DNA of 64,000 nt from Sympetrum striolatum. Taxonomy: Eukaryota > Arthropoda > Insecta > Odonata > Libellulidae. The stretch is taken from positions 61,123,454 through 61,187,453 of the forward strand of contig OX388345.1 in NCBI GenBank assembly GCA_947579665.1, in the 5' to 3' direction. Under the pieces are notes generated by a model. It made no database searches. It was given only the letters and a program-made list of their open reading frames with translations, and was not told where the DNA came from. Shown piece by piece: positions 49,205 to 62,300 of this stretch (the first letter of the stretch is position 1; the number at the start of each line of letters is the position of its first letter). Made by a program: the position numbers and the translations under genes.

Positions 49205-49208
49205 TTAA

Positions 49209-49419
49209 GCAAGAGGCTGTATTATTACTAACCCTTTGATAATACTAATAGCACCTCGAAGGACCAAAAAAGGGAAGTACGAAAAAGAGGAATGCGACCC
49301 TTCTCGAAGGAGGGACCCGAACATGAGGGAAAGGAAGAGATTCCTGGCAAGGAGAGAATATTGGGAAGAAGAGAGGGAGGGCACTCAGAGGAGAGGGGGA
49401 GGGAGGGGAACTCTCGGTC
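49209..49419. other. Purine-rich flank upstream of putative promoter
   Basis: A strongly purine-rich plus strand (AGGAGAGGGGGAGGGAGGGG near 49390) with overlapping frames on both strands and no recognised protein. G-rich runs could form G-quadruplex structures upstream of the putative transcription start. Confidence 0.4.
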
Positions 49420-49435
49420 GTCTGCTCAGCAGCGA

Positions 49436-49476
49436 GCGTAGTCATTTGAACATCGGCCGTCATCGGAAGCGGTGCT
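49436..49476 (+). promoter_or_regulatory. Possible TATA-less core promoter
   Basis: TCATTT at 49442-49447 fits an arthropod initiator (TCA+1 at 49444). GGTGC at +28 to +32 fits four of five positions of the downstream promoter element. No TATA box is apparent 30 bases upstream. It sits at the start of the CpG-rich segment. This is a weak motif call. Confidence 0.25.
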
Positions 49477-50902
49477 CGACGCGCACCAGCTGAACGCGCG
49501 GACGTCGGAATCTCGTGATCGTGAAAACCGAAAAAACTTTGTGACGGCTGACATCGGCCATATAGTCCGCGTCGTCCCCGTCGTCTTATCGGCATCGTCC
49601 TCTCGAAGCAAGTTTTGTTTACGTCCGACGTAATTGGTAGCCTCGGCTCTTGTTTACCACGGAGATTTGCCCGTCGCCGCTCCCTCGCTCAACGTTGAGG
49701 ACCTTTGTTTACTTTCGTTTTCGTGAATGGTGATACGTGATCGTATTTATTCTGCTGGTTTCTGAGTCGCGGGAAAGTGTTAGAATTCGAGGTTTCCGAT
49801 TTTCGTGAATTTGCCGGTTAATTAGGAACTCCGTGTGCGGGACCAGTTTTGGTTAGGTTTCTCAAGTAGTTTTCCTAAACTTTCCTGTTGAATTTCTGCA
49901 AAGAATAAGTTTGAAAAGTTTCCGGTGCTCTCTTTGAAAAGTGACATTTTTGGCATACTGTACTTGAAAATAGCTACATCATCAGTTTTCTCCTCACCGC
50001 GTTAAATTCCACGTCCATCTGCTAATCAAAAACTAGAATTTGACACTTTTCAAATCGTCCAACTTTCTCAGTCGATATCGAAACCTCGTCCGTGGTAATT
50101 AAAAGAAAGTAAAAGCGAAAATAATTCAATTTTCCACCTTTAAAACCCTAATATTTTAAATTATCAGAATCCTAAAAATAGTGAACGGTACACCGTGCAA
50201 GTAGAGAGAGAGAAAATACCTGAGGAATCCCGTGGAAATAGAGTAAGTGAAAGGATCCGACTTTCCGAACTTTTGGATCTCCTATCTCGAAGAATCGGGA
50301 TCATTATCTTCGGATGGGCTCCACGGGCAACTAAAAGTACAGGGAAAGAGGCGTGAGCGACAATTTTTTCTCACAGGGGCTTCATTTTGATTTTCCTGAA
50401 CCTTTAGTTCCCAAACAGCCTCCGCTGGAGACGTAACTCAATCCCGACGTCTTCTGCGTCAAAGTTCTCCTCCATTTCTCCCACACGCTGATTTTCTTTC
50501 CGTGCCTCTTCCCTTTTATTTAGAAGCCGAAGAGGTTATCAAAGAGGGTGGCGGGAGTCGGAAAAGATACCGAGGCACAAAAAAAATCGACTTCTCCTTC
50601 CCAACTAGAGAGTCGGAAAAAGCGGCGTTATCTGTATGATTTCGGACAGAATCGAACGAAACGCTTTGTCCACCGCTGTTAAATAGTATTGAAAGATCCG
50701 AAGAGGGTTAGAATTCAGCGATATTGTGAGCGGATTTGGTATCCGAGGCAGGAAACAACTGGAGATAATTCCATTCATAGTTGAAATACGGAGAGACTGC
50801 GGTTGCTAAAACACTTCCAACCCGAAGGATTCCGTGTAAATCGGCGTACATTGCTCATCTGTGAAGGAAATCTACAACCGCTTTGGGAAGCCAAGGAAAG
50901 AG
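49444..50902 (+). other. Putative non-coding first exon (5' UTR)
   Basis: The segment is GC- and CpG-richer than almost everything else in the window, lacks any long plus-strand frame, and ends at a strong splice donor. It contains short upstream reading frames, for example 49727-49765 (12 codons), 50314-50334 (6 codons) and 50636-50686 (16 codons), which would limit scanning. Long, uORF-bearing first exons followed by long introns are common in arthropod developmental genes. Together with the acceptor at 63983, the simplest model is exon 1 of a plus-strand gene whose protein starts at the window edge. The start site and any internal splicing (GTAAGT near 50241) are uncertain. Confidence 0.4.
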
Positions 50903-50908
50903 GTGAGT
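50897..50908 (+). promoter_or_regulatory. Strong 5' splice donor
   Basis: AAAGAG|GTGAGT, with the intron GT at 50903-50904, agrees with the consensus at every intron position shown. It falls where GC-rich sequence gives way to AT-rich sequence. Confidence 0.5.
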
Positions 50909-51978
50909 TTACCAGGGAATAAATATTTAAAAGTAGCCCTAAGCTTTCCTGACCATGTTTATCAATTATCATCTTCATCATCTTTATAGGAAATCCCATT
51001 ATTCGAACTAAAATGCTGAAAAGATATCGAATTGTCCTTGACAGCTATTCGTAGTTTAGGTCGTGTTCTTTCAATGAAACTCTTTCTTATCAAGGAGGGC
51101 AATGTTCGAAGCAAGAAGCGAGAGGCCTATTTTGAAATTTTTAAAGATCTTTTGAAAATCAAAGGCACAAGTGTAAAAGAGATATATTTTGAAAGAACCG
51201 TTCTCGAAAACATTTTTTTTCCCGAATGAGAAAATATCGCTCATATTCTTTCCATGGAATGTCATGAATCGCAGAAAGCTAGTTATCCGCAGGAATACAG
51301 TCAGTTTAATTATTTAATGTAAAATTTTATGAATTTTAAAAATATGAAACCAAAGTAATTCAAACCAATTGGTTGGGAATATTATCAAAACTACAGAAAA
51401 ATTAGGCGTTTACCTTATCAAATATTGAGTAACGTATGAGAAAGTGTTTTTTTTAGTATGCATTTTTGGAGAGAGGCTGGAAAAGTAAAGAATGAACGAA
51501 CACCAAAGGAAAACTTTTGATGTGATTTACAGGCTGAATTTTGCCACCGTCCTTGCACGGAAAGAGCTTGTCCTCAAAGGAGAAAGGAGACAAAAAAAAC
51601 TATGAAACTTAAAGAATTTCGCGTATTTCTGAGGCAATAAAGTTAAGGACCGTAAAATGGTTGTGTTTACAAAAACTTCGGGGACTTTGGAATCATAGTT
51701 TTTCCTCGCAGTGCTACTGCATAGCGCAGCACTATCTCAACATAACGATAGCATTTTTAACGTGATAAGGTTATCATTGAGAAATTAATTTTGCTTAGAA
51801 GATTAAGAAATTAACCATGCTCAAGCCAAGAAAATTCCACCGTATCTTTTCTACATTTTTTCCACTACATTGCGGGTTTTTTTTCATTCTCAGAAATTGA
51901 TAACTCGATTGAAATCTATTGAATTATTTCATATGGGAGAATAGCATCATACTTTAATGTATGGTAGACATAATTAGA

Positions 51979-52003
51979 GGGCGCTCTACCGATTGAGTCT
52001 TCG
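51979..52003 (-). repeat. tRNA D-arm-like fragment
   Basis: The minus strand reads GACTCAATCGGTAGAGCGCC, close to a tRNA D arm (TAGCTCAGTCGGTAGAGC). No B box follows at a suitable distance, so this is a broken SINE or tRNA fragment at most. Confidence 0.3.
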
Positions 52004-52690
52004 CAAACATCTGATAAGTGAACAACTTGAACTTTCCTTGTAAATTTAATTCAAAATAAAATGAAGTAAAAATGAGGAATTTACAATTGAGCTTGTTTAG
52101 CCCATTTTTTCCTTAAAAGAAGTAGGGATATCACTCGTAATTAAAAGATTTAGGGGTCAGATTTTGATGAATGAAGAGTGGATCCTTATTATTTCTAACT
52201 TAAGATAAATACAAACAACATTTCCTCAAATTTATGAAAAGAAGCAAGATTAAATAAAGCCTATAACGCTACCAAAATTATTTATAAGTATTCATGGAGG
52301 TTAAAAATATACTAAGAACAGAAATTTTTAATCGTAAACAAGATTGCTGTAAAATAAATCAGTAATCTGGAGATAGTCCTTCCATATCTGAAACTATCAA
52401 TGCTGGTGCCGATTAATATAGAATATGAGTATATAGTTACTGTCTGGATACTCTACTGGATATAATACAGCTACGTTACTGGTGTTAATCTGTAAGTTAT
52501 TGAAAACTTTAGCGACTAAGAAAATAATCGCCGAGAAAAAAGTACCAGCGTACTTAATTTCACTTGAAAACTTCATCGTCAAAAGCACACAGTTTACAAA
52601 AGATACACATAGATTAGGTTTTTGGTAGAACCTAGGATTTCAGATTAGACTTCAGATATATTTCCTTCTAGTTAAAAGTAGGCATAGGAT

Positions 52691-52933
52691 TTGCATGAAA
52701 AGCACCTGGAGTTGAAACAAACCAGTGGAAGTCAAACTCTCTCTATGCAGATAGCAGATGCAGAGGAGGTACGAACTAAACGGCTGGGAAAGATGCAAAA
52801 TTTAGGCAATCGTGATGGAGAAATCTTCTTAAATCTAGTTGAGGCAGAATATCGGAATCCCAAGGATGTTGACGGAGAATTTGTCTCAAATGATTCGGAA
52901 ATGCAATTGACGCAACAGTTTACTTACTACTAA
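52691..52933 (+). other. Uncharacterised 80-codon frame
   Basis: Composition is hydrophilic and protein-like (for example KMQNLGNRDGEIFLNLVEAE), unlike most frames here. A pyrimidine-rich ATTTCCTTCTAG lies 22 bases upstream, but stops lie between it and the frame. There is no ATG at the start (it opens with TTG), and no family is recognised. It could be a decayed retroelement piece or chance. Confidence 0.2.
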
Positions 52934-55668
52934 AAATGTATTGAAAATAGAGGGATATAATATCAACGAAATAGATTTATGAAGATGTCTGTGTAAGAAG
53001 ATGTTACTTAGATTCAAATTTGTTTGTCGATTCAATGTAAATATGTTATTTTTTTAAGTAGTTACTTTTAAATATGATAGGAATAAGAAGATACACGTAG
53101 GAACAATAGAGATATGGAACACTGAAAATTTGCGGTTTGTTTAATATTGTTCCTCGGATTAAATCAACAACGATGGTGTTTAGAATTCGTTATTTTGTCA
53201 GATACAAATCTCCGATATCTTCACGAGTTCAGTCGCAAAAAACAACTTTCCTCACAGTGCTCAAATGGAATCGAATGTACCTAAAGATCAGATAGAAATG
53301 AGAAAAAATATATATAAGGCAGTGTGGGGTGAAAAACACATGCTAGAATGAATGGTACAATACAGCTCAACATCTCTGTTAGAGTCTATAAAAAATTAAA
53401 AGACAATGTGATATAAAATGTTAAATATGAATGTTTTTATTTTACGCTATGAAATAACCATTAGTTTATCTGGTGTAGAAAAATATGGCAGTTGTCCTGG
53501 GTGTGGAAATTAAGGAATGAAGCAAGGAAACCTTTCAGAAGGTATTGCTACAATCGTAGTGCTTCGTATAATAACTAACGGCTTTCTATAGAGTATAATG
53601 GAGTTTTGTAACATCTACACTAAAGAAGAGGTAGAGAATATTATATACCATTTGAAAAAATAAGATTCGTTGAAGTTGTAAGGGAAACGATGCCCGAAGT
53701 TCACGAAAATAAAGAGAAGAATACAAGGTGCGCGCTTATCTTTACTGCTTCGGAATGCATGGGAAGGGCATACGGAACGGATGTCGTTAGAAGGAACTGG
53801 TAACTCCAAGATATGGAGGCACATAAAATCGATGACATACGCTCACGACCGCGTAATCATAGCACATTCAGAAAGAGGAAATTGCAGAAAATGGTCCTTG
53901 GGCCAGCATGTGTGCTGCATAAATGCCATCACAATTGCGGTCGTAATAATTTGGGAGATATGCAAAAAGTTAATTGAATGCCTGGAAAAAAGGGGAAATA
54001 GCTGGGACAAACAGGAAGACTCCAATGCTGTCCGAAACAAGAATAATTATTTTAATGGAAATCGGTTTTATGATAGATAACGTGTGAATTTAATAAAATG
54101 GATTGTATTTACGGCGTTGATTAGTACGCTTAGGGCACAGAATAAAATACAGAATTAATGACAAATGCATTATTGTTAGTATTTTTCACAGAAGCTTATT
54201 AAAACTGTTTTTTTGTAATTTAACGACAAAAGTTTCAAGGAAACTCTATGGAACAATGTTTTTTGTAATTATTATAAATTTCCCTCCACAATCCCTTAAG
54301 CTTGGACACCATGGGAGTATGAAGAATAAAATATGAATATTTTGAAAAACATGGTGTTATAAAAGTAGAGAAGATTTTATAGTATTGAAGAGGATAGTAA
54401 AGAAAAGGAATGGGGAAGAATAAATAATAAGTCGAAGGCACCGAATCTTATCGAAAATATAGAAAAGAAACGAACCGAATCCAGGAAGTGGGTCCATAGA
54501 AAGAAAGTTGGAAATAAGGAACTTAGTAGCGAGGAAGTATTTTATATAATTGACTGAATTATGAAGAATAAGGAAGGCTATTGAGTTCAGGAAGAAGAAA
54601 TCTGGGAGTTCGAATTAGGAGAGTATTCTGGATTCGTTTCGATAGATGTGCTGGTGTTCCCGATGTGGAGGGACATTATTTTTTTTCTGTTCAATCAACC
54701 AGACTCTGAGCGAAACATTTTCTCTCTCGCCGCTTAACAAACGTGTTCCAACGCTTTTTAGGCCTTCATAGACCTGCGATAAGAGGATCCGGAAACGTTG
54801 ATGAAATTTAACTCTTAACCGCCTCCGATTACTAGCTATTGATTTTCAGTAAATTTCGAGGTGATTTGAAACTTAGATGTGGTTTGGTTTTGAAATATAA
54901 TCTTACATCTAATGCATTCATTTACCAAGTCTGAGTCAATTAAACTTAATACTTTGGGAAACACGTCGTTTAAAGATCGCCATAAAACGAGAAAACTTAA
55001 CACACTTCTAATACTAGAGCAACTTATTTTAAATATTCCAACCTCTATCCTATCTCCAACTTTATCTACTTTCAATTAAAAAATGGATGATTAACTTTAT
55101 TTAGAACTTCGTAATAGTAAAGCATTTCTTTTTTTTCAGAAATTTTACAGAATTCTTATGTTCAAATTCAGTTTTGTCGTTGAGAAAACCATGCCCGATG
55201 AAGGGTTATTGATATTTTTCCCCTCTCAAGTTAACTGAAAAAGCGTAGAACTTCCATAGAAAGCTGCCAATAGGCAAGAAAAGATTTTCCTCTTGTGTAG
55301 TACTTGCAGAAATTTCAACAGAAATACTAATTTTTCATATAACTTAAATAGGGAGTCTCAGAAAGGTTTGATTGTTGGGGAAATTGTTTTCATCATTGTT
55401 TTTATCATCTGGTTTCATCATTGGCGCTGGAATTACTCGTTTGCGATAAACACACAGATTTGCATTTTCTTTTCAAACTTCGTAACATTTTTGTAAACAT
55501 GATAGAAAAAATATTGCTTAAATATTTGCGATTCAAGGTTCATGTCAGAAAAAGCCACCTTTCTTGATCAATCAAATGTAGTATTCGAGAATTTGCGTAG
55601 ATATGTATTTAGATTCCACATTTTTTTAACTTCATACGCTTTTCTTAAGCAAAATGTCAAATGTCATC

Positions 55669-55684
55669 TACCGCCATCTGTGGC
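55669..55684 (-). promoter_or_regulatory. CTCF-core-like site
   Basis: The minus strand reads GCCACAGATGGCGGTA, sharing the AGATGGCG core of insect and vertebrate CTCF motifs, while the 5' half fits poorly. It is a single site, and similar 'CCGCCATCTGTGG' strings also occur in common insect repeats. Confidence 0.2.
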
Positions 55685-56394
55685 ACGGGAAATAATTTAA
55701 TGAACGTAGAATGCTGGACTCTGAATTCTTTTTTATGTTTTGCCTATGTGTCTGCGATATGAATTAATTCCGCTGCAAGTACTTTATTTCAACTGCTGGT
55801 GGATAAATAAAAGTTTTAATGGAGAAAATGGTGTCCTACAAGCGTTGACAAAACACCGCTCCCTAGCCGGAATTTGAGAAAGAATCACATCTTGTTATCT
55901 CCGAATAGGAACTGAATTGTGTCTTACCCCGATCCATTCGAAAGAACTGTGTTCTAAGTGAATGATAGTAACAATGTAAAAGGATTGTAAACACGTATTA
56001 CATTGACTACATTCTAATCGAAAGTTGAGCCAATTAAGTTATGGAAAGATTATTCATAGATATTCTCCGATGTTTGAGAGGGATATAGAATCACGATATT
56101 TATGTTGAGAGGAATCAAAATACTTCTACTGTGCTCTATTAATTGATATTCTCTACTCTACTCCTTCCTCTCTTCATTTGAATTAAATATATAATTTGGT
56201 AATAAACCGATATTATGCTACATTGTAGGATTGATAGAGTTAAATTCCTGCTGGATGATCTCCACTTATGAGCTGTATATAAAGTTATTATTTGCAGAAA
56301 AATTAAGTATGTAACTTCGTAGAAGAAAGAGAAAAGCGGCTGCTGATGGTTATATTATATAATAGAACAAACTCCAAAAACCATAAAAAAGCTT

Positions 56395-56545
56395 AAAAAG
56401 CGGCTATACGTATTTGGACTTCTACGAAGTCATCGTCAGGCTAAGGTCGGCAATGAAATGCAAAGAAGTCGGGAGAGGACGACAAAACCAAAAAGAGATC
56501 GTAGAGACAAAGTATCACAAAAGGAGATCGTAGAGAAACTAAGTG
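56395..56545 (-). mobile_element. Penelope-like 3' end, minus strand
   Basis: The hammerhead-like core at 56402-56441 (minus) is preceded on that strand by 56442-56545, which contains a small direct repeat GAGATCGTAGAGA (56495-56507 and 56524-56536, plus-strand orientation). No coding remnant is seen. Assignment rests on the core's similarity to the other copies. Confidence 0.4.
56402..56441 (-). ncRNA. Hammerhead-like motif with palindromic stem III
   Basis: On the minus strand: CTGACGA (complement of 56433-56439), then stem II GACTTC/GAAGTC (56426-56431 with 56417-56422), a perfect 6 bp with a 3-base loop. CAAA follows in place of GAAA (56413-56416). Then comes the 8-bp palindrome ATACGTAT (56406-56413), which would form stem III in a dimer. 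Cleavage would follow the next A (56405). Stem I is limited to about GC/GC. One catalytic substitution makes activity unlikely. Confidence 0.45.
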
Positions 56546-58203
56546 TTAATATGAATTAAAAATAAATATGAAATAATACGGATTCATATAAATGCATGCA
56601 AAATAATGTTTTTATGATTAGAAGTATCTTTTTCTATGTCATCTTAATAGACTTTTGGAGATATTAGTAAATTTAGTAAACAAATGTATTTTGGGATCTT
56701 TACTTTGATTTTCCGATTTTTCTAGGCTACTAGTGACTGTTAGATATTCTGCATAATAGTGTATGATACTGGTAGATTTTCTTTCAAGACAATGATATAG
56801 TAAGTACAAATTAGATGTTTCTATGTTGGCGAGTTAGCTACGAACGGAAATATATCTCTTTTTATGAAACTAATAGACATGAAATAAATATCGGTATCAA
56901 TTTGTCTCTCTTGAACAGATCCTCACCACCTTAATCTTCCATTCCACTACCGAGCACTCTCCTTCTCTACCCCATGCTAATGCGCACGAGCTTCTCACTA
57001 GAAGCCGCCGTCTTTCCGCACCAACCGCGCACATTCCCCTTCTTTTCCCAAAGGAAAAATCATATTCCTCCTATAAATATAACGTTGTTATCGGGAGAGA
57101 GAGAGAAAAAACCTCTCCAACCGAAAACCCTTGATCTTTCTCGTCGTTTCCTCCAAAATCCGAGCGCATCTCCTCCAAAGCGTTACTCTCTTATGATTCG
57201 CTAAAGCGAAGGCGATGGAGGAAGCGAGTACGTACCCTTTAACCGGCTTCACACATCCAGGCGATGAGTTGGAAATGCGATCTCCTCGAAAAAGACGCTC
57301 GAAATGCGCGGCTTGAGGTCTTGATTGGCTGCTTACTGGGATATGAAAGGGATGGATTAATTCCATTGAGGATCCACCTTCCGTATATCCCGTAACCACA
57401 TTTTCTCCCTTCACTATCCCTCTATGTTGACTTTTTAAAATACGGCAGAATAAGAAGAACTGGAAAAGTGATTGAAACGTAAACAATCGAAGGAAATGAT
57501 TTCCGTGCCTTTTATTGCGGGCAGAAAAGAATTTTCCGTAATATCTTGGAAAACAAGGAGCTTAAATATCTAAGAGAAAAGGAAATCTGTTATCAAGAAA
57601 AAATTGTAACGGAACGTCAGATAGTACAGATTGCTAATAACAACATCAACGTTGAAACTTTCTCTAATATGTATATTTTTCAATCTGAAATCAAAATACC
57701 TTCAGAAAATTGATAAATGTGGAAATTCAATAAAATTTGTCGTCCACAGAGAACAACAATGGTAAAATATGAGTAATAAGGAAGAATAATATGGAGGAGT
57801 GGAAGAGTAAGACCTATGATCATCTCTTGAATCTTTCCAAGTATTTAATTGCAATTTCATTTATATTAAAGTTCGAAAGATCATTATTACCAACGCTGCA
57901 GTCAATGCTATTATAAGCGATTAGAACATCGCTTTGCTCTATGAACTACTCAGAGAATTTCTACGTGCAATCACTATAGATAGTTACCATCAATTGAGCT
58001 TATATCCTATATTCTCTAGGAATTAGAGTAGAGGACTTTAGGTAAAGATTTTTTTTTTTTTCAACTTTTAGGAAAATATGTCACAATTGATCAGAAATGA
58101 ATTTGAACTGTTTGAACGAAATAGTTTTCATAGCTACTAATACTCAAAGAAGTCTGTCCAATTTTTTAATGATATCTACATAGATCTAGTGGTTACCTAT
58201 GAT

Positions 58204-58280
58204 GTTACCATGATGTTAATGTTAGTTTAGTAATTTTAGTTACCATTATGTTAATGTTAGGGATAAGTCTATGTTACCAT
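58204..58280. repeat. 35-bp imperfect tandem repeat, about 2.3 copies
   Basis: Units begin at 58204, 58239 and 58273. Each starts GTTACCATGAT or GTTACCATTAT, and the first two continue GTTAATGTTAG. Unit length is 34-35 bases. Confidence 0.7.
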
Positions 58281-59254
58281 GATCTATGGATGACCTTTCT
58301 GACTTGTAAGACTGAGAAAGTCTTTTGCACCCGTCCTTTGCAAATGAAATGGTAAATAGTTAGCTATGTGGTCCGTTTTTAAAACTATGTAGTAATTGTA
58401 TCTGAATTTAAAATATATCTGTGAACTTTGAACCAATTTACGTGCCACTAGTATTTTATTAATAAAACTATTGCAAATAAAATACATCAGAATTTGTAAG
58501 AGAATAATTCTTTTCAATAGTAATAGGAACACAAAACAACGCCTTGCACTAATTATTTTATAGAATTCCTGGAAACATTATGCGGTGACATGCACTCCAA
58601 CAAATGAGTTCAACCTCGAAGGAATAATTTGAAAGCAGGAAACGGAAATGGCTTAGGATCAAGGTTATTTTGATCATGGATACTTTAAAAGATGTCTCCA
58701 AAATCAAATAACTTTTTCAGATCAAAATAAACATCTTCCTATTCAGAGAAATTTCTCAGATTCAAGCAGTCATCTGTTTTCCAGGGTACTACTTGGCATA
58801 ACATATGCCCTTTGAAGAGCTCGATTGAAGGTCCCTTAGGACGTATTTTACTTAGCACGCTAGTTTAGGCGTCCAAGCACTCCTGTTTGTCATTTCACCA
58901 ATTCATGGTGAAACAAGGAAGGAAACGAATTCTGACGCTCTCGATGTACTCTCTGTTTATCAACTGCATGAGTCAAAGACCACTTATTTACCGTCCGAGT
59001 TTCGCTGTCATCTTAGCTAAGAAAACATCACATACGTACCAAACTCACAGGTCTTCGCGAACTTGTTTTTTTTCGACCAGCTACTGATCAACAGGGAGAA
59101 TCGTTTTTACATTCCTCTCTCGGACATGCTTATCTCATACTGTAAAATATATCGCGGTGTGTAACAGTCTACAAAGAGGCAAGCGAAAGATTTAGGCTTT
59201 TGGTGAATCTGGAGACAGCATATATGAATGGCAGTAGAAGAATGGTAGAGAAGT

Positions 59255-59325
59255 GGCATGCGGAGATTCGAACTTCCCATCAACACTATTCGTTTACAGG
59301 TGTAAGGTATGAATCACCATGTTGT
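59255..59325 (-). mobile_element. Possible tRNA-derived SINE fragment
   Basis: The minus strand carries the B-box-like GGAAGTTCGAATCTCC (about 59262-59277). A TGGTGATTCATACC segment about 30 bases upstream could be a decayed A box. The flanks give no clear boundary, so this is weaker than the 21.9-kb copy. Confidence 0.35.
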
Positions 59326-62300
59326 CGATGTGAGTGATACCATAACGCCCTCTGCTATATTTCACTCTTAGCAATGTCACCGGAAAGTATTGATTTTTTG
59401 GTTCACGAACTCTTCCGTGCTGAAGTTTTCCCAAAACCTCATGTTTCCATAATTTTACGGTGTGAATTATTTTGCCTAAAACTTCTAGATAAATTACGCT
59501 GGGACTTGAAGAAAATTTCCAACGTATCAGCTCAAAAGTTTTAATCTGGAGAACTATGGAAGTTATAGCGCAATCAAATGATGATGTGCATCATTGTAGA
59601 CTTGCAATTAAGTGCAAATTCATATTCATTACATGCTATTTCATCTATACCTAACATATAATTGTGTTAGAGGTTTTAAACGCTCCATTCTCCCCTCTGA
59701 AATGGCTTTTACGTATTAATAGTGCCAATGACTCATTCAAATTTCATCTCATAGCCGAGCATTGATGTTTATTTTTATTAGCAGTAATATTTCATTGAGC
59801 TAGATTGGTTTTCATAAGAAGTACATTCAAAACTCTCAAATATCTAATTCTATCGCAATAACTAAAGTTTTTAATCACTCTGTCGAATTATCTCTCAGAA
59901 AAATTCTCTTTGCCATGAACTGGAAAGTTTTCGGTATCCCAAATCTTATAATATTAAATTTTTAACGTGCATACATTGAGTGCATTTCACTTCAGTTTAT
60001 TTTTATTTGTTAATGGTATGAGTTAATAATGCATTCTTTTTGGCAATTTATTTATGCATTGAATTAACTTGTATTGTTAATTGTGGAAATGACTAATATT
60101 ATTGTATTGCACTGCTTAAATGTTTATTTAAAATTTATTTTACTCTTAAATCGACGATTCCGAAATAGCGACATAAATCCAGAAGAAAGGGTCTTATGCC
60201 TCGATGAACTTGGAAACGAACCTTCAATTATCTCGGGTGGTCGGGTCTATGCACCGAGCAATTCGTTTTTACGTTCATCGCTCTGCGAGAGACGCCCGGT
60301 CCTGTTACTGCAGTGACGCAACAGTAGCAACCACGGACACAAACATTCATGTTCTCAAACGCGTATTCTTGCCAGTTAGAGCCTCATAAGTTAGCCGTTC
60401 TCTCTAACAAGACTGCCATATCATTTGCATACAATTGCCGTGTGAAAATCAGGAATAATAGAACTGTTTGTTTGTGAAAGATTTGAACCATTTACTACGT
60501 TATAAGTTCTTTTGATTCGTCATTACTGACCTCTGATGGAATAATTTTATCATTCAAAGTTATATAGAAGTTTTTTATATTGCACCTCACTCTTAGCGTC
60601 TCGTTTATTAGACTTCAACGCTCGTATTATCTCACACTAAATTTGGTTAATATTTCAGTCCCTATAATTTTCTGCGATTATTATTATATATTCTGTAAAA
60701 CAACTAAATTCTTCCATACTTTGTTTTATTCAGCATTCATCATAGAAAATGACTCAATATACGGGTATGTCAATTTCATGGGGAGGGAAACCCAAATTAT
60801 TCACTCCTTACTAGGATATAATATTAACCAAAGGAATTCATGTGGGTGTCACTAAATGAATTAATTTATCTCACTCATGTTCATTTGGAGATTTTGGTAC
60901 AATATAACCAAATCTTTTAAAAGATTAGTGAGAGGAACAAAACTTATCGTGAAAGTTTGTACCTTAGAGATATTATTATTCCTTTTACTACCAAAGACGA
61001 ACCAGGAAATCTTGTTAATTTTTGAACATTTTGAAAAGTTTCTGTTAATCCATATATTATCTTTTACATATTTTATCCTATCCTAAAGTTTATTTGCAAT
61101 TTTCCTAATGAGTTTTAAACAACTCCGTTTTTAATTTCCAATTTTCATGTTGTTTCTGTCGCAAATTCGCCTACTCACTGAGAAATCCTATTTCAGCCAA
61201 GGTATTTGCAAGAGTATGTTAATATGTTATTCTTAATTTAGTTAAACGAAGCCACAATTTATAGATGAAATTCTTAAGTCATTAATATGTCTTCTTCTTC
61301 GTGATTCCTCGAACTAACAGATATGCTGGTTTTCAACTTTGCTGCTTTCATCTTCTTCCGTAAGCTCTCACATATCTCCTCCATAAACCCAGATTTTCTC
61401 CAACCAATAGCTATAATTTAAGTCGTTTTTTAATACCTCTGTCCTATGGAGACTGATAGGTTTTAATCACACATTTAGAACGTAACTTTTTCTTCTCATC
61501 GTTACTTCTCATGAAGGCAATTGACTTAATCCCTTCTATGGAATTACCTCTATTCATCTAGTCCATAGAGAAATTACCAAGCCCTTGGGCCTTTGAAGAA
61601 AATTACGACTATGAATCTCCCCGGCAGATCTAAGCTCAGAATTTATTCTCTCCCAGACATCACATTTTACCAGGAAGTCCAAAGGACAGACGGGTAGAAA
61701 AACGGACATGCGGCGTTAGAGATCTAGACTGCCCAACCGAATTTGTCGGCTAGACAGGTAAAAGCCGGCGCTTTAGAGCGACCGGGCGTTAGTTGGATTT
61801 CTGCCTTTAGTGGGATCCTTCCATCTAAGGCTCCCTTCTATATCTTCTTCAGAATATCCACTGGAGCGGATTCTCCTCTATACGCATCCATGAAGATCGC
61901 GAAACCGCGGCCTAGATCCAGAAAACGTGGAAATAATTCGCATCCTCAAGGACGAGCGTCTATATATCTGCGGCCTGTACCTTTTTTTCTTGTTTTCTGG
62001 ATATCTTTGTAACGCCTACCTATACCTCTGAGCTGTTCCTATCTTTTCCTCTCTCTATTTCAATGCATATTAAACATGCCATGGAGTTGATCGCCCTGTG
62101 ATGACTTTAGGGAGGATAAAACAGCGGAAATGTAAAGAAATTCGTCTTCTAGTAGGAGCGAATAAAGAGTTTTTTGTGGGACTTAAGTACATGTTAGAAA
62201 ATAGAGCATATATACATTGCGAAACATTGCGAATTCTTCATTGATTGCAATAATTACCCGCTTTGAAGTTATGAAGGAAATGGGGCGTTTCACCACTTCT

